Assembly: GCA_037200525.1 (NCBI GenBank)
Contig: JBBCGG010000001.1
Coordinates: 707,526 to 771,525 of the forward strand
Reading direction: 5' to 3'
Source of the DNA: Methylocella sp.
GTDB taxonomy: Bacteria; Pseudomonadota; Alphaproteobacteria; Rhizobiales; Beijerinckiaceae
Length of the DNA stretch: 64,000 nucleotides
Each line of letters starts with the position of its first letter. The first letter of the stretch is position 1. Both the position numbers and the translations under genes were made by a program. The notes beneath the pieces were generated by a model. It ran no database searches and had not been told where the DNA came from. It was given only the letters and a program-made list of their open reading frames with translations. Shown here one piece after another: positions 25,804 through 35,623 of this stretch.

Positions 25804-26104
25804 TGCGCAGTCCTCCATCAGGCTCATAAGCCCATACTTCACGGAGGATCACTTTTCAGGGGGCAGACCAATCGCGCCTTGGCCCCCGATTACCCCGGCC
25901 CATTTCCGGGTTAGCATTCGAGCCGATAGGCCTCGTTATAACGTAGCGTAACGTTTAGCTCGTTTGCGACGAAAAGTAAATTTGAATCAATGGGTTGGCA
26001 GTTATTTACGGCTAAAGCGTTAGGGATCGTTATGCGTCCTTGACTAACGCGGCCATAGCGCATCTGCTAAGCTGAAGGGGAGCCGTGTTTAGAAGGACTG
26101 CGTC

Positions 26105-27037
26105 ATGCTGCGACACGCATTTCTGCGCGTTTGCGCCGCCGTCCCGACCTTACTGATCATCATCGCTCTGGCGTTCCTCTTGATGCGGCTCGCGCCAGGC
26201 GGCCCATTTGATTCCGAGCGGGCGCTCGACCCCGACATTGCGCGAAACCTCCGGCGAATCTATCGGCTCGACCTGCCCCTCATTCAGCAATTCTGGGTCT
26301 ATCTGCAAAGCCTCATGCGCGGCGATCTTGGCCCGAGCTTTCATTGGCGCGATTTCTCCGTCAACGAACTCTTCGCCCATGCCCTGCCGATTTCGATGCG
26401 GCTCGGCGGCGAGGCCATGCTGCTCGCTCTCATCGTCGGGGGAGTTTTGGGCATCGCTGGCGCCGCCTCGCGGCGCGGGCCCGGCGCATGGGCTGTCGAT
26501 GGCGCCGCGCTGCTCGGCGTCGTGTTGCCGCCTTTGGTGGTCGCGCCTCTCTTGCAGCTTGGCTTTGGCTTGAGCTTGCATGCCCTGCCGGTCGGCGGCT
26601 GGAACGACGGCGCGTGGCCCAATCAAATCCTGCCGGTCGCAACTCTCGCCCTGCCGCAAATCGCCGTGGTCGCGCGGCTGATGCAGGCGGTGCTGCGCGA
26701 TGTTCTGGCGGAGCCGCATATTCGCACCTTGCGCGCCTTTGGCCTGCCGGCGCGCCATATTTACGCGCATGCGCTGCGCGCCGCGATCCTGCCTGTCCTT
26801 TCATATCTTGGCCTTGCCGCCGCCAATATCCTGACCGGCTCGGTGATTGTCGAAACCATTTTCGGCATTCCCGGCATGGGCCGCTATTTCGTCGATGGCG
26901 CTCTTGGCCGCGATTATCCGCTGGTGATGGGGACGGTCGTCGTGGTGGCGGCGCTGGTGATCCTCTTCAACCTCATCGTCGATTTGACCCACGCCTGGCT
27001 CGATCCGCGATTGGCGGATCATGGGCGCGTTCAATGA
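26105..27037 (+). CDS. Peptide ABC transporter permease, YejB/OppB type
   Basis: A 310-aa inner-membrane permease. TM1 is RVCAAVPTLLIIIALAFLLMRLAPGGPF, as usual in DppB/OppB proteins. The EAA loop reads RTLRAFGLPARHIYAHALRAAILPVLSYLG and the C-terminal IFGIPGMGRYFVDGALGRDYPLVMGTVV is typical. Next comes an overlapping OppC-like gene (ATGA) and then a double ATPase gene. A substrate-binding protein gene, normally present in such operons, is not visible upstream; an IS3-family element lies 234 bp away. Confidence 0.9.
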   Translation: MLRHAFLRVCAAVPTLLIIIALAFLLMRLAPGGPFDSERALDPDIARNLRRIYRLDLPLIQQFWVYLQSLMRGDLGPSFHWRDFSVNELFAHALPISMRLGGEAMLLALIVGGVLGIAGAASRRGPGAWAVDGAALLGVVLPPLVVAPLLQLGFGLSLHALPVGGWNDGAWPNQILPVATLALPQIAVVARLMQAVLRDVLAEPHIRTLRAFGLPARHIYAHALRAAILPVLSYLGLAAANILTGSVIVETIFGIPGMGRYFVDGALGRDYPLVMGTVVVVAALVILFNLIVDLTHAWLDPRLADHGRVQ

Positions 27038-28134
27038 GCGGCGCTGCGCCGGAAATCTTAGGCGCCGCCTGGGCGCGGCCGAAATCTCTGCGCGTCAGCC
27101 TCGCCATTCTCGCGTTGATCGCGCTCGCCTGCATCATTGGGCCGCTTGTTTCGCCCCATCCCTATGATCGCGTCTATCGCGACTATGTTCTTGTCCCGCC
27201 ATCATCCGCGGCGCACCCTAAAGCGGACGAACTCGATGCGGCGCTTCAGGATGCTGTCCGGCGCATGTCGGCGCAGGTCGAGATCTCGGAGCGGCGCGGC
27301 GAAGCGCTCAACGTCACGCTCGTGAGCGAGAAACAGATCGACGCGCGGGCGTTGCGGGCCTTTGAGCGCTCGGATGTTTTCGGGATGCCCCGCATCGTCG
27401 AAACGCAGGAGGAGGGTCGTCGCCTGCGCATTGAGCTTCCATTGAAGCGCAATGTTTTCCTGTTCGGCGCCGACGCCAATGGGCGCGATCTTTTGACCCG
27501 CACCCTCATCGCCGGCCGCGTGTCGCTTGCGGTCGGCCTGCTCGCCTCCTTCGTCGCCCTCATTATTGGCGTCGCTTATGGCGCGGTCGCGGGCTATGCA
27601 GGCGGGCGCGTCGACGCCATGATGATGCGCCTCGTCGAGATTATTTACGCGCTTCCCTTCATCTTTTTTGTGATTGTCCTGGTGATGGTTTTCGGCCGCC
27701 ACTTTGCGCTGATCTTCCTGGCGATCGGCGCGGTCGAATGGCTCGATATGGCGAGGATCGTGCGGGGACAGACCTTGTCGCTTAAGCGCCGGGATTTTGT
27801 AGGCGCCGCCGAAGCCCTCGGGGCCAGCGCTCCGGCGATCATCTGGCGCCACATCATTCCGAACGCGGCCGGTCCGATCATCGCCTATCTCACGTTGCTG
27901 GTTCCCCGCGTCATTCTGCTCGAGAGCTTCGTCTCTTTCCTAGGTCTTGGCGTGCAAGAGCCTTTGGCGAGCTGGGGAGTCCTGATCGCCGACGGCGCTC
28001 GCAACATCCAGGGCTCGATTCATCTGCTGATTCTTCCGGCTGCCTTTCTCGGGCTGACGCTTGGCGCGCTGCAAAGCCTCGGTCAGGCGCTTGGCCAAAA
28101 GTTTGCCGGCTCCTCGGACAAAGGAAGCGGCTGA
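27034..28134 (+). CDS. Peptide ABC transporter permease, YejE/OppC type
   Basis: A 366-aa permease from ATG 27034, overlapping the previous stop by 4 bp. After TM1 (LRVSLAILALIALACIIGPLVSPHPYDR) come about 100 hydrophilic residues before the usual LFGADANGRDLLTRTLIAGRVSLAVGL block, longer than in standard OppC (about 300 aa total). The EAA loop is RDFVGAAEALGASAPAIIWRHIIPNAAGPI. The frame is open further upstream but that part lies inside the first permease gene. Confidence 0.9.
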   Translation: MSGAAPEILGAAWARPKSLRVSLAILALIALACIIGPLVSPHPYDRVYRDYVLVPPSSAAHPKADELDAALQDAVRRMSAQVEISERRGEALNVTLVSEKQIDARALRAFERSDVFGMPRIVETQEEGRRLRIELPLKRNVFLFGADANGRDLLTRTLIAGRVSLAVGLLASFVALIIGVAYGAVAGYAGGRVDAMMMRLVEIIYALPFIFFVIVLVMVFGRHFALIFLAIGAVEWLDMARIVRGQTLSLKRRDFVGAAEALGASAPAIIWRHIIPNAAGPIIAYLTLLVPRVILLESFVSFLGLGVQEPLASWGVLIADGARNIQGSIHLLILPAAFLGLTLGALQSLGQALGQKFAGSSDKGSG

Positions 28135-29721
28135 ATGGAGCACAAGCATGCGATCCTCGATTTTCGCGATCTCTGCGTCTCTTATGGGCCGACGGCTGTC
28201 GTCAAAAATGTGAGTTTCGCTTTGGCGCGAGGCGAGGTCGCAGCCATCGTCGGCGAGTCGGGTTCCGGAAAGAGCCAGACCGCGCTCGCCGCGTTAAAAT
28301 TGCTGGGGAGCGGGGCGACGGCGACGGGGGCGGTCGCTTTTGAGGGGATGAACCTTCTCACTCTTTCCGAGCGGCGGCTCAACATTATCAGAGGGCGCCG
28401 CATCGCCATGGTGTTTCAGGAGCCGATGTCGGCGCTCGACCCCTTGTTCACGGTCGGCGCGCAGATCAGCGCGATTCTTCGTCTTCAGGCAGGTTTTTCG
28501 CGTGCTGCGGCGACGGCCAGGGCCTAGGAACTCCTTGAGCTGGTTGGCATCTCCGAGCCGTGGCGGAGAATTCACGCCTATCCGCACGAATTGTCCGGCG
28601 GTCAGCGCCAGCGCGTCGCCATCGCCATGGCGATCTCCTGCAGCCCCGACGTACTGATCGCCGATGAGCCGACGACGGCGCTCGATGTAACGGTCGCCGC
28701 GCGCATTCTCGATCTGCTCGCCGAGCTTAAGCAAAGGCTAGGGATGGCGATGATTTTCATCAGCCATGATCTTGGCCTTGTGCGCCGTTTCGCCGACGCC
28801 ATCCATGTCATGGCGGCGGGCGAGATCGTTGAGAGCAGACCGGCCGCGGAGATTTTATCGCGGCCGCGACATGGCGCGACGCAACGACTGCTCGCCAGCG
28901 CGCCGCGACTTCCGCGACCCGAGGGGCCGGCTCCTGAGATACTCACCGCGAGAAACATCAATGTCCGCTTTCCGTTGCGCAGCGGCTGGTTTGCGGCAAA
29001 GCGCGAAATCAAGGCGGTCGATGACGTCAGCCTGACTCTGCGCCAAGGCCGCACCTTCGGCGTCGTCGGTGAATCCGGTTCAGGCAAATCGACCCTCGGC
29101 CGGGCCCTCCTAAAACTTGCTCCCGCGAGCGGAGCGATTCGTTTTGAGGATCGCGATCTCGCAAAGCTCGACGCCGCGGCGATGCGCGCCCTGCGGCGCT
29201 CGCTGCAACCGGTGTTCCAAGATCCGTATTCCTCCCTGTCGCCGCGCATGCGCATCGGGGACATTATCGGCGAGGGATTGCTCGTGCATGAACCGGCGAT
29301 GTCGCGGGAGGAGCGCGAGGAGCGCGTCGCCGCGGCCTTGGCGGAAGTTCGGCTCGATCCAAAGCTGCGCAATCGCCTTCCGCAGGCGCTTTCCGGGGGC
29401 CAAAGGCAGCGCATAGCCATCGCGCGGGCGATGATCCTTAAGCCGCGCCTTGTCGTGCTCGATGAGCCGACTTCGGCGCTCGACCGCTCCGTGCAGCACG
29501 AAATACCGGCGCTGCTCGAGACTTTGCAGGCGGCGCATGGGCTGACTTATGTCCTGATCAGCCACGGCCTCGCCGTGGTCGGCGCTATGGCCGATGAAAT
29601 CGCGGTCATGAAAGACGGCCGCATCATTGAGCGCGGATCGGCGGATGAGATCATGGAAAATCCGCGCGAGGCCTATACGCAGGCGCTCATCGCGGCGGCG
29701 TTTCGCACCGGGGATGCGTGA
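28135..29721 (+). pseudogene. Peptide ABC transporter double ATPase (YejF/OppDF type) with in-frame amber codon
   Basis: The frame would encode a 528-aa protein with two nucleotide-binding domains: NBD1 with [25 protein letters not shown] and [13 protein letters not shown]2 with [25 protein letters not shown] and [10 protein letters not shown]. Codon 131 (28525-28527) is TAG, between the Q-loop region and the signature of NBD1, where an ordinary sense codon is expected (ARA*ELLELVGISEPW). The frame is otherwise continuous. So the ATPase is probably truncated to 130 aa, or a re-start at ATG 28591 gives NBD2 with part of NBD1. It is 1 bp after the permease gene. Confidence 0.8.
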
Positions 29722-29875
29722 GGAGGGGGCGCAAATTACGTCGATGCGGCATGGGCGAGGCCGCGCCGATGTGCTATGCAATCGCCTTGTGCGACAGGCG
29801 GTCTCCAAGGCGTAAGCACGGCTTATCTTGCGACGAGCGCAGCTTTTCCCTCAACATCCAACGACAGGGTGGGAC

Positions 29876-32026
29876 ATGCTTTTTGACGGTCAGACCATCA
29901 AGGTTGAAGAGCTCGGCGAGGGGATCGTCGAGCTGCGCTTCGAGCGCGGGGCGGAAGCGGTCAACAAGCTCGACCGTTTAACCTTCAGTGAGTTGCGCCG
30001 CGCCATTGACGTCATCGCCGCAGCGCCTGGAATTAAGGGCGCTCTGATCACAAGCGCCAAGGACGCCTTCATCGTCGGCGCCGATATTTTCGAGTTCAGC
30101 CATATCTTCCGCCTCGAGCCCGCGGAGGTCGCCGCGTTTGTCGGGAGCAATAGCTCGATAATAACGGCGCTGAATGATTTGCCGATTCCAACGGTCGCCG
30201 CGATCAATGGCTTGGCTCTCGGCGGCGGACTCGAGGTCGCCCTCGCCGCCGACTACCGGGTCATGTCAAATACAGCGAAGATCGGCTTTCCAGAGATCCA
30301 CCTTGGCATTTTCCCGGGATATGGCGGCAGCGTTCGCCTGCCGCGCCTGATTGGCCTTGCGGAAAGCGCGCTATGGATTATTTCGGGCGCGCAGCAGGGA
30401 GCCGAGACGGCGCTGGCCCTTGGCGCCGTCGATGCCGTCGTTGCGCCGCAGGAGCTGCGCAAGGCTGCGATCGGCGCGCTTCAACAGGCGATTGCAAATC
30501 CCGATGAGTGGCGAGAGCGTCGCCGCGAATCGAAGGAAGGACTCGGCCTCACGCAGGAGGAGGTTCAGGATCTTCTCACCGGGGACGAAGTGACGGCGGC
30601 CAAAAGCTTGCCGAATTTCCCTGCGGCGCATGACGCCATCGCATTGCTGGTAGCCACCGCCGGCCTCGAGCGCGACGAGGCGCTGGCCTTGGAAACGGCG
30701 GCCTTCGCCAAGACGGCGAAGACGCAGGCCGCCGCCTCGCTGGTCACGATCTTCATCAATGAGCAGGCGGTGAAAAAGATCGCCAGACAATATGGGAAGA
30801 CGGCGGCGCCGGTGCGCAAAGCCGCCGTCATCGGGGCGGGCGTCATGGGCGGCGGCATCGCTTATCAGAGCGCCTCGCGCGGCGTTCCGATCATCCTCAA
30901 GGATATTTCGGACAAGGCGCTCGAACTCGGAATGTCGGAGGCGAAAAAGCTTCTCGACAAACAGGTTGAGCAGGGCCGGCTGAAGCAGAATAAGGCTAAT
31001 GCCATCATCGACGCGATCACGCCGAGCCTCGGTTTTGAAGGGTTCGACGCTGTCGATGTCGTCGTCGAGGCGATCGTTGAGAATCTCGCGGTGAAGACTG
31101 CGGTGCTGCGTGAGATCGAAGGGGCCGTCGGTGAGAAAACCATCCTCGCCTCGAATACGTCGTCCTTGCGGATCGGCGATCTGGCGCAGGGTCTACGGCG
31201 CCCGGAAAATTTCATTGGCATGCATTTTTTCAACCCCGTTCCCAAAATGTCGTTGGTCGAGGTGGTGCGCGGCCCCAAAACGTCGCAAGAGGCAGTCGCG
31301 ACCATTGTCGGTTACGCGGCTGCGATGGGCAAGACGCCGATCGTCGTTGGCGATTGTCCCGGCTTCGTCGTCAATCGCGCGCTGACGCCCTATCTCATCG
31401 CCTTTTTGCGCCTCGTTCATGACGGAGTCGATTTCGAGAGCATCGATAGGGCCATGGAAGGCTTCGATTGGCCGATGGGGCCAGCCTATCTAACCGACGT
31501 CATTGGCCTCGATATCACGCATCACGTCATCGAAATCGTCTCCACCGGTTTCTCCGGGCGCATGGAGGCTCCGCCCAATTCGGCGATCAACATTTTGTTG
31601 GCCGACAAGCGCCTCGGTCAAAAGAATGGCCGCGGCTTCTATCGCTACGTCAATGATCTGAAGGGCCGGCCGCGCAAGGAGATTGATCCCGCGGTCGATG
31701 CGCTTCTCGCATCTGGGCGGCCGGGCGCAAAAGCTTCGATCAGCGAGGCCGAGATCATCGAGCGCATGATGCTGCCGCTGATTTTGGAGGCTGCGCGTTG
31801 CCTTGAAGAAGGCGTCGTCGCATCGCCGGGCGAGGCGGACATGTGCCTCATCCACGGGCTTGGGCTGCCGCGCTATCTCGGCGGCGCGTTGAAATACGCC
31901 GATTATCTTGGGCTCAAGAACGTTGTCGAGCGCGCCGCCAAATGGGAGAGGCTTGGCGCGATCTATCATCCGAGCGAAAAATTCCTGGCGATGGCCGCAA
32001 AGGGCGAGGCTTTCTATCCGGGGTGA
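29876..32026 (+). CDS. fadB: Fatty acid oxidation alpha subunit FadB (enoyl-CoA hydratase / 3-hydroxyacyl-CoA dehydrogenase)
   Basis: About 716 aa from ATG 29876 (MLFDGQTIKVEELGEGIVEL), which aligns with the FadB start. The hydratase/isomerase domain (1-190) shows FIVGADIFEF, ALGGGLEVALAADYRV and FPEIHLGIFPGYGG with both active-site Glu. The dehydrogenase domain begins at AAVIGAGVMGGGIAYQSA (NAD motif) and holds NTSSL and GMHFFNPVPKMSLVEVV (catalytic His). The C-terminal domain is complete. The partner thiolase fadA is not adjacent: polA is convergent on the right. Confidence 0.92.
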   Translation: MLFDGQTIKVEELGEGIVELRFERGAEAVNKLDRLTFSELRRAIDVIAAAPGIKGALITSAKDAFIVGADIFEFSHIFRLEPAEVAAFVGSNSSIITALNDLPIPTVAAINGLALGGGLEVALAADYRVMSNTAKIGFPEIHLGIFPGYGGSVRLPRLIGLAESALWIISGAQQGAETALALGAVDAVVAPQELRKAAIGALQQAIANPDEWRERRRESKEGLGLTQEEVQDLLTGDEVTAAKSLPNFPAAHDAIALLVATAGLERDEALALETAAFAKTAKTQAAASLVTIFINEQAVKKIARQYGKTAAPVRKAAVIGAGVMGGGIAYQSASRGVPIILKDISDKALELGMSEAKKLLDKQVEQGRLKQNKANAIIDAITPSLGFEGFDAVDVVVEAIVENLAVKTAVLREIEGAVGEKTILASNTSSLRIGDLAQGLRRPENFIGMHFFNPVPKMSLVEVVRGPKTSQEAVATIVGYAAAMGKTPIVVGDCPGFVVNRALTPYLIAFLRLVHDGVDFESIDRAMEGFDWPMGPAYLTDVIGLDITHHVIEIVSTGFSGRMEAPPNSAINILLADKRLGQKNGRGFYRYVNDLKGRPRKEIDPAVDALLASGRPGAKASISEAEIIERMMLPLILEAARCLEEGVVASPGEADMCLIHGLGLPRYLGGALKYADYLGLKNVVERAAKWERLGAIYHPSEKFLAMAAKGEAFYPG

Positions 32027-32190
32027 GGTTGGCAATCTCGATTCGCGTCACACCTCGCGTCGCATTAAGTGCGGCATTGTCTATCTCGACCGTCCGCGCA
32101 GAAACCGTGTGCACGGTCGTCGCCGACGCCGCTGACGGAAAGTCCTAACGTCCGCTTGGGGGCTCCATCCGAGCGTCTGATCGGACTGAC

Positions 32191-35100
32191 CTAATGCGCC
32201 TCGTCCCAGTTCTGCGCGGCCTTGGCGTCGACCTGCAAGGGGACGGAGAGCTGCAACACAGGATGCGGCGCCTCGACCATTACCCTGCGCACCACTGCGA
32301 TAGTCGCCTCGACTTCAGCATCGGGAACCTCGAACACAAGCTCGTCGTGAACCTGCAACAGCATTTGCGCCGAAAGCTTCGCCCGCTCCAGCGCCGCATC
32401 CATCCGCACCATCGCGCGGCGGATGATGTCGGCGGCCGAGCCCTGGATTGGGGCGTTGATCGCGGCGCGCTCGTTGAAAGCGCGCTCCGAAGGATTTGAG
32501 GCGGTAATGCGCGGATAGTGGCATTTGCGGCCGAAAATCGTCGTGACATAGCCGTTTTCTCGCGCGGTCTTCTTTGTTGCGTCCATATAGGCGCGAATGT
32601 TGGGAAAGCGCTCGAAATATCGTTTGATGTAAGCGCCGGCCTCCTCGCGCGGAATAGCCAGCTGATTGGCGAGGCCAAAGGCCGAGATGCCGTAGATGAT
32701 GCCGAAATTGATCGCCTTGGCGCGGCGGCGCACATCGGAGGGCATGCCCTCGATCGCGACGCCAAACATTTCCGATGCGGTCATCGCATGAATGTCGAGA
32801 CCCTCGGCGAAAGCCGCCTTCAACTGCGGGATATCGGCGATATGGGCGAGCAGCCGCAACTCGATCTGCGAATAATCCGCCGAAACGAGCTTGTGGCCCG
32901 GCGCGGCGATGAAAGCCTTGCGGATCTTGCGTCCCGCCTCGTTGCGCACCGGAATATTCTGCAAATTCGGATCAGAAGAGGAGAGCCGCCCGGTGGTCGT
33001 CGCCGCCAAGGCGTATGAGGTGTGCACGCGCCCCGTCGAGGGATTGACGAAACTGGGCAAGGCGTCGGTATAGGTCGATTTCAGTTTGGAGAGCTGGCGC
33101 CAATCAAGGATGCGCGCGGCGAGCTCATTGCCTTGTTCCGCGAGATCTTCGAGCACTCCGGCCGCTGTCGACCAGGCTCCCGTCGCGGTTTTTTTGGCGC
33201 CGGAGAGACCCATTTTGCCGTATAAAATGTCGCCCAGTTGTTTCGGCGAGCCAAGGTTGAAGCTTTGGCCGGCCAGCTCGAAAATCGCCGCTTCCAACCG
33301 CGCCATATCCTGCGCGAATTCGCCTGAGAGTCGCGAGAGAATGGCGCGATCGATGGAAATGCCGCGCCGCTCCATGCGCGTCAAAACCTCGATCATCGGG
33401 CGCTCCAGCGTCTCGTAGACGGAGGTCATATGTTCGGCCGGCAGGCGCGGCTTCAACACGCGCCAGAGCCGCAGAGCGACGTCGGCGTCTTCCGCCGAAT
33501 ATTCGGTCGCTTTGTCGATGGGGACGCGGGCGAATCCGACGAAGGTGCGCCCGGAGCCCGCGACCTCGCCGAATTGGATCGGCTTGTGCCCGAGGTATTT
33601 CTCGGAGAGGACGTCCATTCCGTGATCGGTGCGGCCGGCGTCGAGAACGTAGGAGATCAGCAGCGTGTCTTCCGCCGGCGAAACGTCGATGCCGCGTTGC
33701 GAAAAAATCAGCCGGTCGAATTTCATGTTCTGCGCGATCTTCAAGACATTGGGAGCCTCGAGCAGCGGCTTCGACCGCGCCAGAACCTCGGCAATCGGCA
33801 ATTGGCCCGGCAAGACTTCGCCGCCGCCGAAAAGATCGCCTGCTCCTTCGCCCTTGTGGCGCAACGGAATGTAGCAAGCGCGGCCCGGCGTCGCGCACAT
33901 GGATATGCCGATGAGATCGGCTTGCATGGCGTCGAGCGAGGAGGTCTCGGTGTCGATCGAGACGGCGCCGGCTTCGATCGCCTCCGCGATATAAGCCTCG
34001 AGCCGTTCGAAGCTTGTGATGGTCTCATAGCTTTTGATGTCGAATTTGTCCGCGCGCGCCGCCGCGGCCCGCGCGGCGGCGAGATTGCCAGGCCCTGTGG
34101 CGATGATTTTTTGCGGCGCTTGCTCGCCATAACGGGCGTTGCGCTTTGGACCTTGCACGACTGCGCTTTCGTTCGATGGGGGCGCCTCGGTGGCTTCGCT
34201 TGAGGCCGATAGCGCAACGCCGTTGCGGCCGCGCCAGCCGGCTTGCCCTGCGAAAGCGGGATCAGGCTCAATCAAGGCCGCCTCGATCGCGTAGGCCTCC
34301 GCCGCCCGCTTCGTGATGGTGGTGAATTCCAGCGCCTTGAAGAAGGCGACCAATGTTTTGCCTTCGGGAGCCGCAAGCATGAAATCGTCGAGCGGCGTCT
34401 CGAGCGGAACGTCGCAGACGAGGGAGACGAGCTGCTTTGAGGTTCTGATTAGCGCGACGCTCTCTGGATCGGTGAGAATTTCGCGGCGCTTTGGCTGTTT
34501 GATTTCGCCCGCACGGGCGAGCAGCGTGTCGAGGTCGCCATATTCGCTGATGAGCTGCGCTGCGGTCTTGAGACCTATGCCTCGCGCGCCGGGGACATTA
34601 TCCGTCGAGTCTCCGGCCAGCGCCTGCACGTCGATCACTTTGTCGGGAGAGACGCCGAAATAGGTCAACACCTCCTCGACGCCAATGCGGCGCTCTTCGC
34701 GCGAGCCCTTCGCGCCGGCTTCCCCGGAGGCCGGATCATACATCGAGACTCCCGGCTCGATGAGCTGCATCAGATCCTTGTCGGCGGAGATGATCAAAAC
34801 GTCGGCGCCGCGTTCGCGCGCGGCGCGGGCATAGGTGGCGATGAGATCGTCGGCCTCAAAGCGGTCCTGCTCGACGGGCAAAAGACCAAAGGCGCGCACG
34901 GCGGCTCGCATCAAGGGGAATTGCGGGATTAGATCTTCGGGCGGCTCGGACCGATTGCCTTTGTAGGGCGGATAGATCTCTTTGCGGAAAGAGTTCTCGG
35001 ATTTATCGAAAATAATCGCGAGATGGGTCGGCTTGATCCCGGCCGCGCCCTCGCGCACGAATTGAAACAGTTTTGTGCAGAACAGCCGAACGGCTCCGGT

Positions 35101-35235
35101 CGGCAAGCCGTCGGAGCGATAATTATATTTTGCGTCCTGCCGGATCGACTGAAAATAGGCGCGAAATACGAAGGAGGATCCGTCGACCAGGAAAACATGG
35201 TCTCCCGCCTGGACGGGTTTTTGAGGAAACGACAT
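32191..35235 (-). CDS. polA: DNA polymerase I
   Basis: A 1014-aa family A polymerase from ATG 35235 (MSFPQKPVQAGDHVFLVDGSSF); the frame runs 45 codons further upstream without family similarity. The 5'-3' exonuclease is residues 1-300. The proofreading domain keeps its acidic motif (SIDTETSSLDAMQ). The polymerase domain shows motif A (SADYSQIELRLLAHI), motif B (RRRAKAINFGIIYGIS) and motif C (LLQVHDELVFEVP). It is longer than E. coli PolA (928 aa), mainly through the linker at about residues 340-430. Confidence 0.97.
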   Translation of the reverse strand: MSFPQKPVQAGDHVFLVDGSSFVFRAYFQSIRQDAKYNYRSDGLPTGAVRLFCTKLFQFVREGAAGIKPTHLAIIFDKSENSFRKEIYPPYKGNRSEPPEDLIPQFPLMRAAVRAFGLLPVEQDRFEADDLIATYARAARERGADVLIISADKDLMQLIEPGVSMYDPASGEAGAKGSREERRIGVEEVLTYFGVSPDKVIDVQALAGDSTDNVPGARGIGLKTAAQLISEYGDLDTLLARAGEIKQPKRREILTDPESVALIRTSKQLVSLVCDVPLETPLDDFMLAAPEGKTLVAFFKALEFTTITKRAAEAYAIEAALIEPDPAFAGQAGWRGRNGVALSASSEATEAPPSNESAVVQGPKRNARYGEQAPQKIIATGPGNLAAARAAAARADKFDIKSYETITSFERLEAYIAEAIEAGAVSIDTETSSLDAMQADLIGISMCATPGRACYIPLRHKGEGAGDLFGGGEVLPGQLPIAEVLARSKPLLEAPNVLKIAQNMKFDRLIFSQRGIDVSPAEDTLLISYVLDAGRTDHGMDVLSEKYLGHKPIQFGEVAGSGRTFVGFARVPIDKATEYSAEDADVALRLWRVLKPRLPAEHMTSVYETLERPMIEVLTRMERRGISIDRAILSRLSGEFAQDMARLEAAIFELAGQSFNLGSPKQLGDILYGKMGLSGAKKTATGAWSTAAGVLEDLAEQGNELAARILDWRQLSKLKSTYTDALPSFVNPSTGRVHTSYALAATTTGRLSSSDPNLQNIPVRNEAGRKIRKAFIAAPGHKLVSADYSQIELRLLAHIADIPQLKAAFAEGLDIHAMTASEMFGVAIEGMPSDVRRRAKAINFGIIYGISAFGLANQLAIPREEAGAYIKRYFERFPNIRAYMDATKKTARENGYVTTIFGRKCHYPRITASNPSERAFNERAAINAPIQGSAADIIRRAMVRMDAALERAKLSAQMLLQVHDELVFEVPDAEVEATIAVVRRVMVEAPHPVLQLSVPLQVDAKAAQNWDEAH

Positions 35236-35623
35236 GAGCGCGGCAATTTTCCCGATTGAAAGAGGCCGCCAGCATAGGCGCGCCGGACCGCGGATGCTAC
35301 TGCATCGGGCGCGGCGGGCTCTAGAAGGCGAGGAGGCGGATAAAAAAGAGGCCGCAAAAAGTCTATGCAACTAAAAAATGGTTCGATCGTTATGGTTCAC
35401 GGCGGGCGATGCGGCTGGCGTAGTTTGCATGGGCGCCTCAGCAATTTTGTAATATATCGTTACCTTTGTGAAATGTATGTCAGCGCTCTTTATGCTTCTT
35501 TCTCAGCCCATTCCTTCCTCCGCGAGGACGAGTTGTTTCAAAAAACTGTTATATAATTCGTTATCGACATTGCTTCGCTCCGGTTCGCAGGTTCGACCGC
35601 AGCCGCAGACCATTTCCTGAAAA
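35236..35623. other. Intergenic stretch upstream of the HWE kinase
   Basis: About 390 bp between divergent polA and the kinase gene. The right half is AT-richer than its surroundings (for example around 35450-35560), as expected for promoters. I see no clear gene, hairpin or operator. Confidence 0.5.

Larger units (their letters stand above)
12848..25870. other. Accessory region: tRNA-Thr to IS3 element
   Basis: This 13-kb stretch begins immediately after tRNA-Thr and ends with an intact IS3-family element. It is rich in broken genes and foreign modules: a GIY-YIG fragment, a deleted IS3 relic, a patatin gene split by an IS5-family element, an SRAP remnant and a prophage-like lysis/fibre cluster. 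Housekeeping genes flank it on both sides. No integrase, terminase or capsid gene was recognised, and no direct repeat of the tRNA 3' end was found by eye between 25.87 and 26.1 kb. Island status is inferred from content and position. Confidence 0.5.
24601..25870 (-). mobile_element. IS3-family insertion sequence, about 1.27 kb
   Basis: The left end TGGCCTGCCCCCATGGGGTG and the reverse complement of the right end TGGTCTGCCCCCTGAAAAGT share TGGNCTGCCCCC, and a TGATCC follows a few bases inside in both. Two transposase frames fill the interior. The family is IS3 (IS407-like by end sequence and size). I could not see a target duplication: the three bases outside are TCA on the left and ATC on the right. 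It forms the right border of the accessory region. Confidence 0.8.

Noticed and set aside
25871-26104. Possible att repeat of the tRNA-Thr 3' end near the right border.
   Set aside because: I looked for the TCTCGCAGCACCA type end by eye in this stretch and did not find it.
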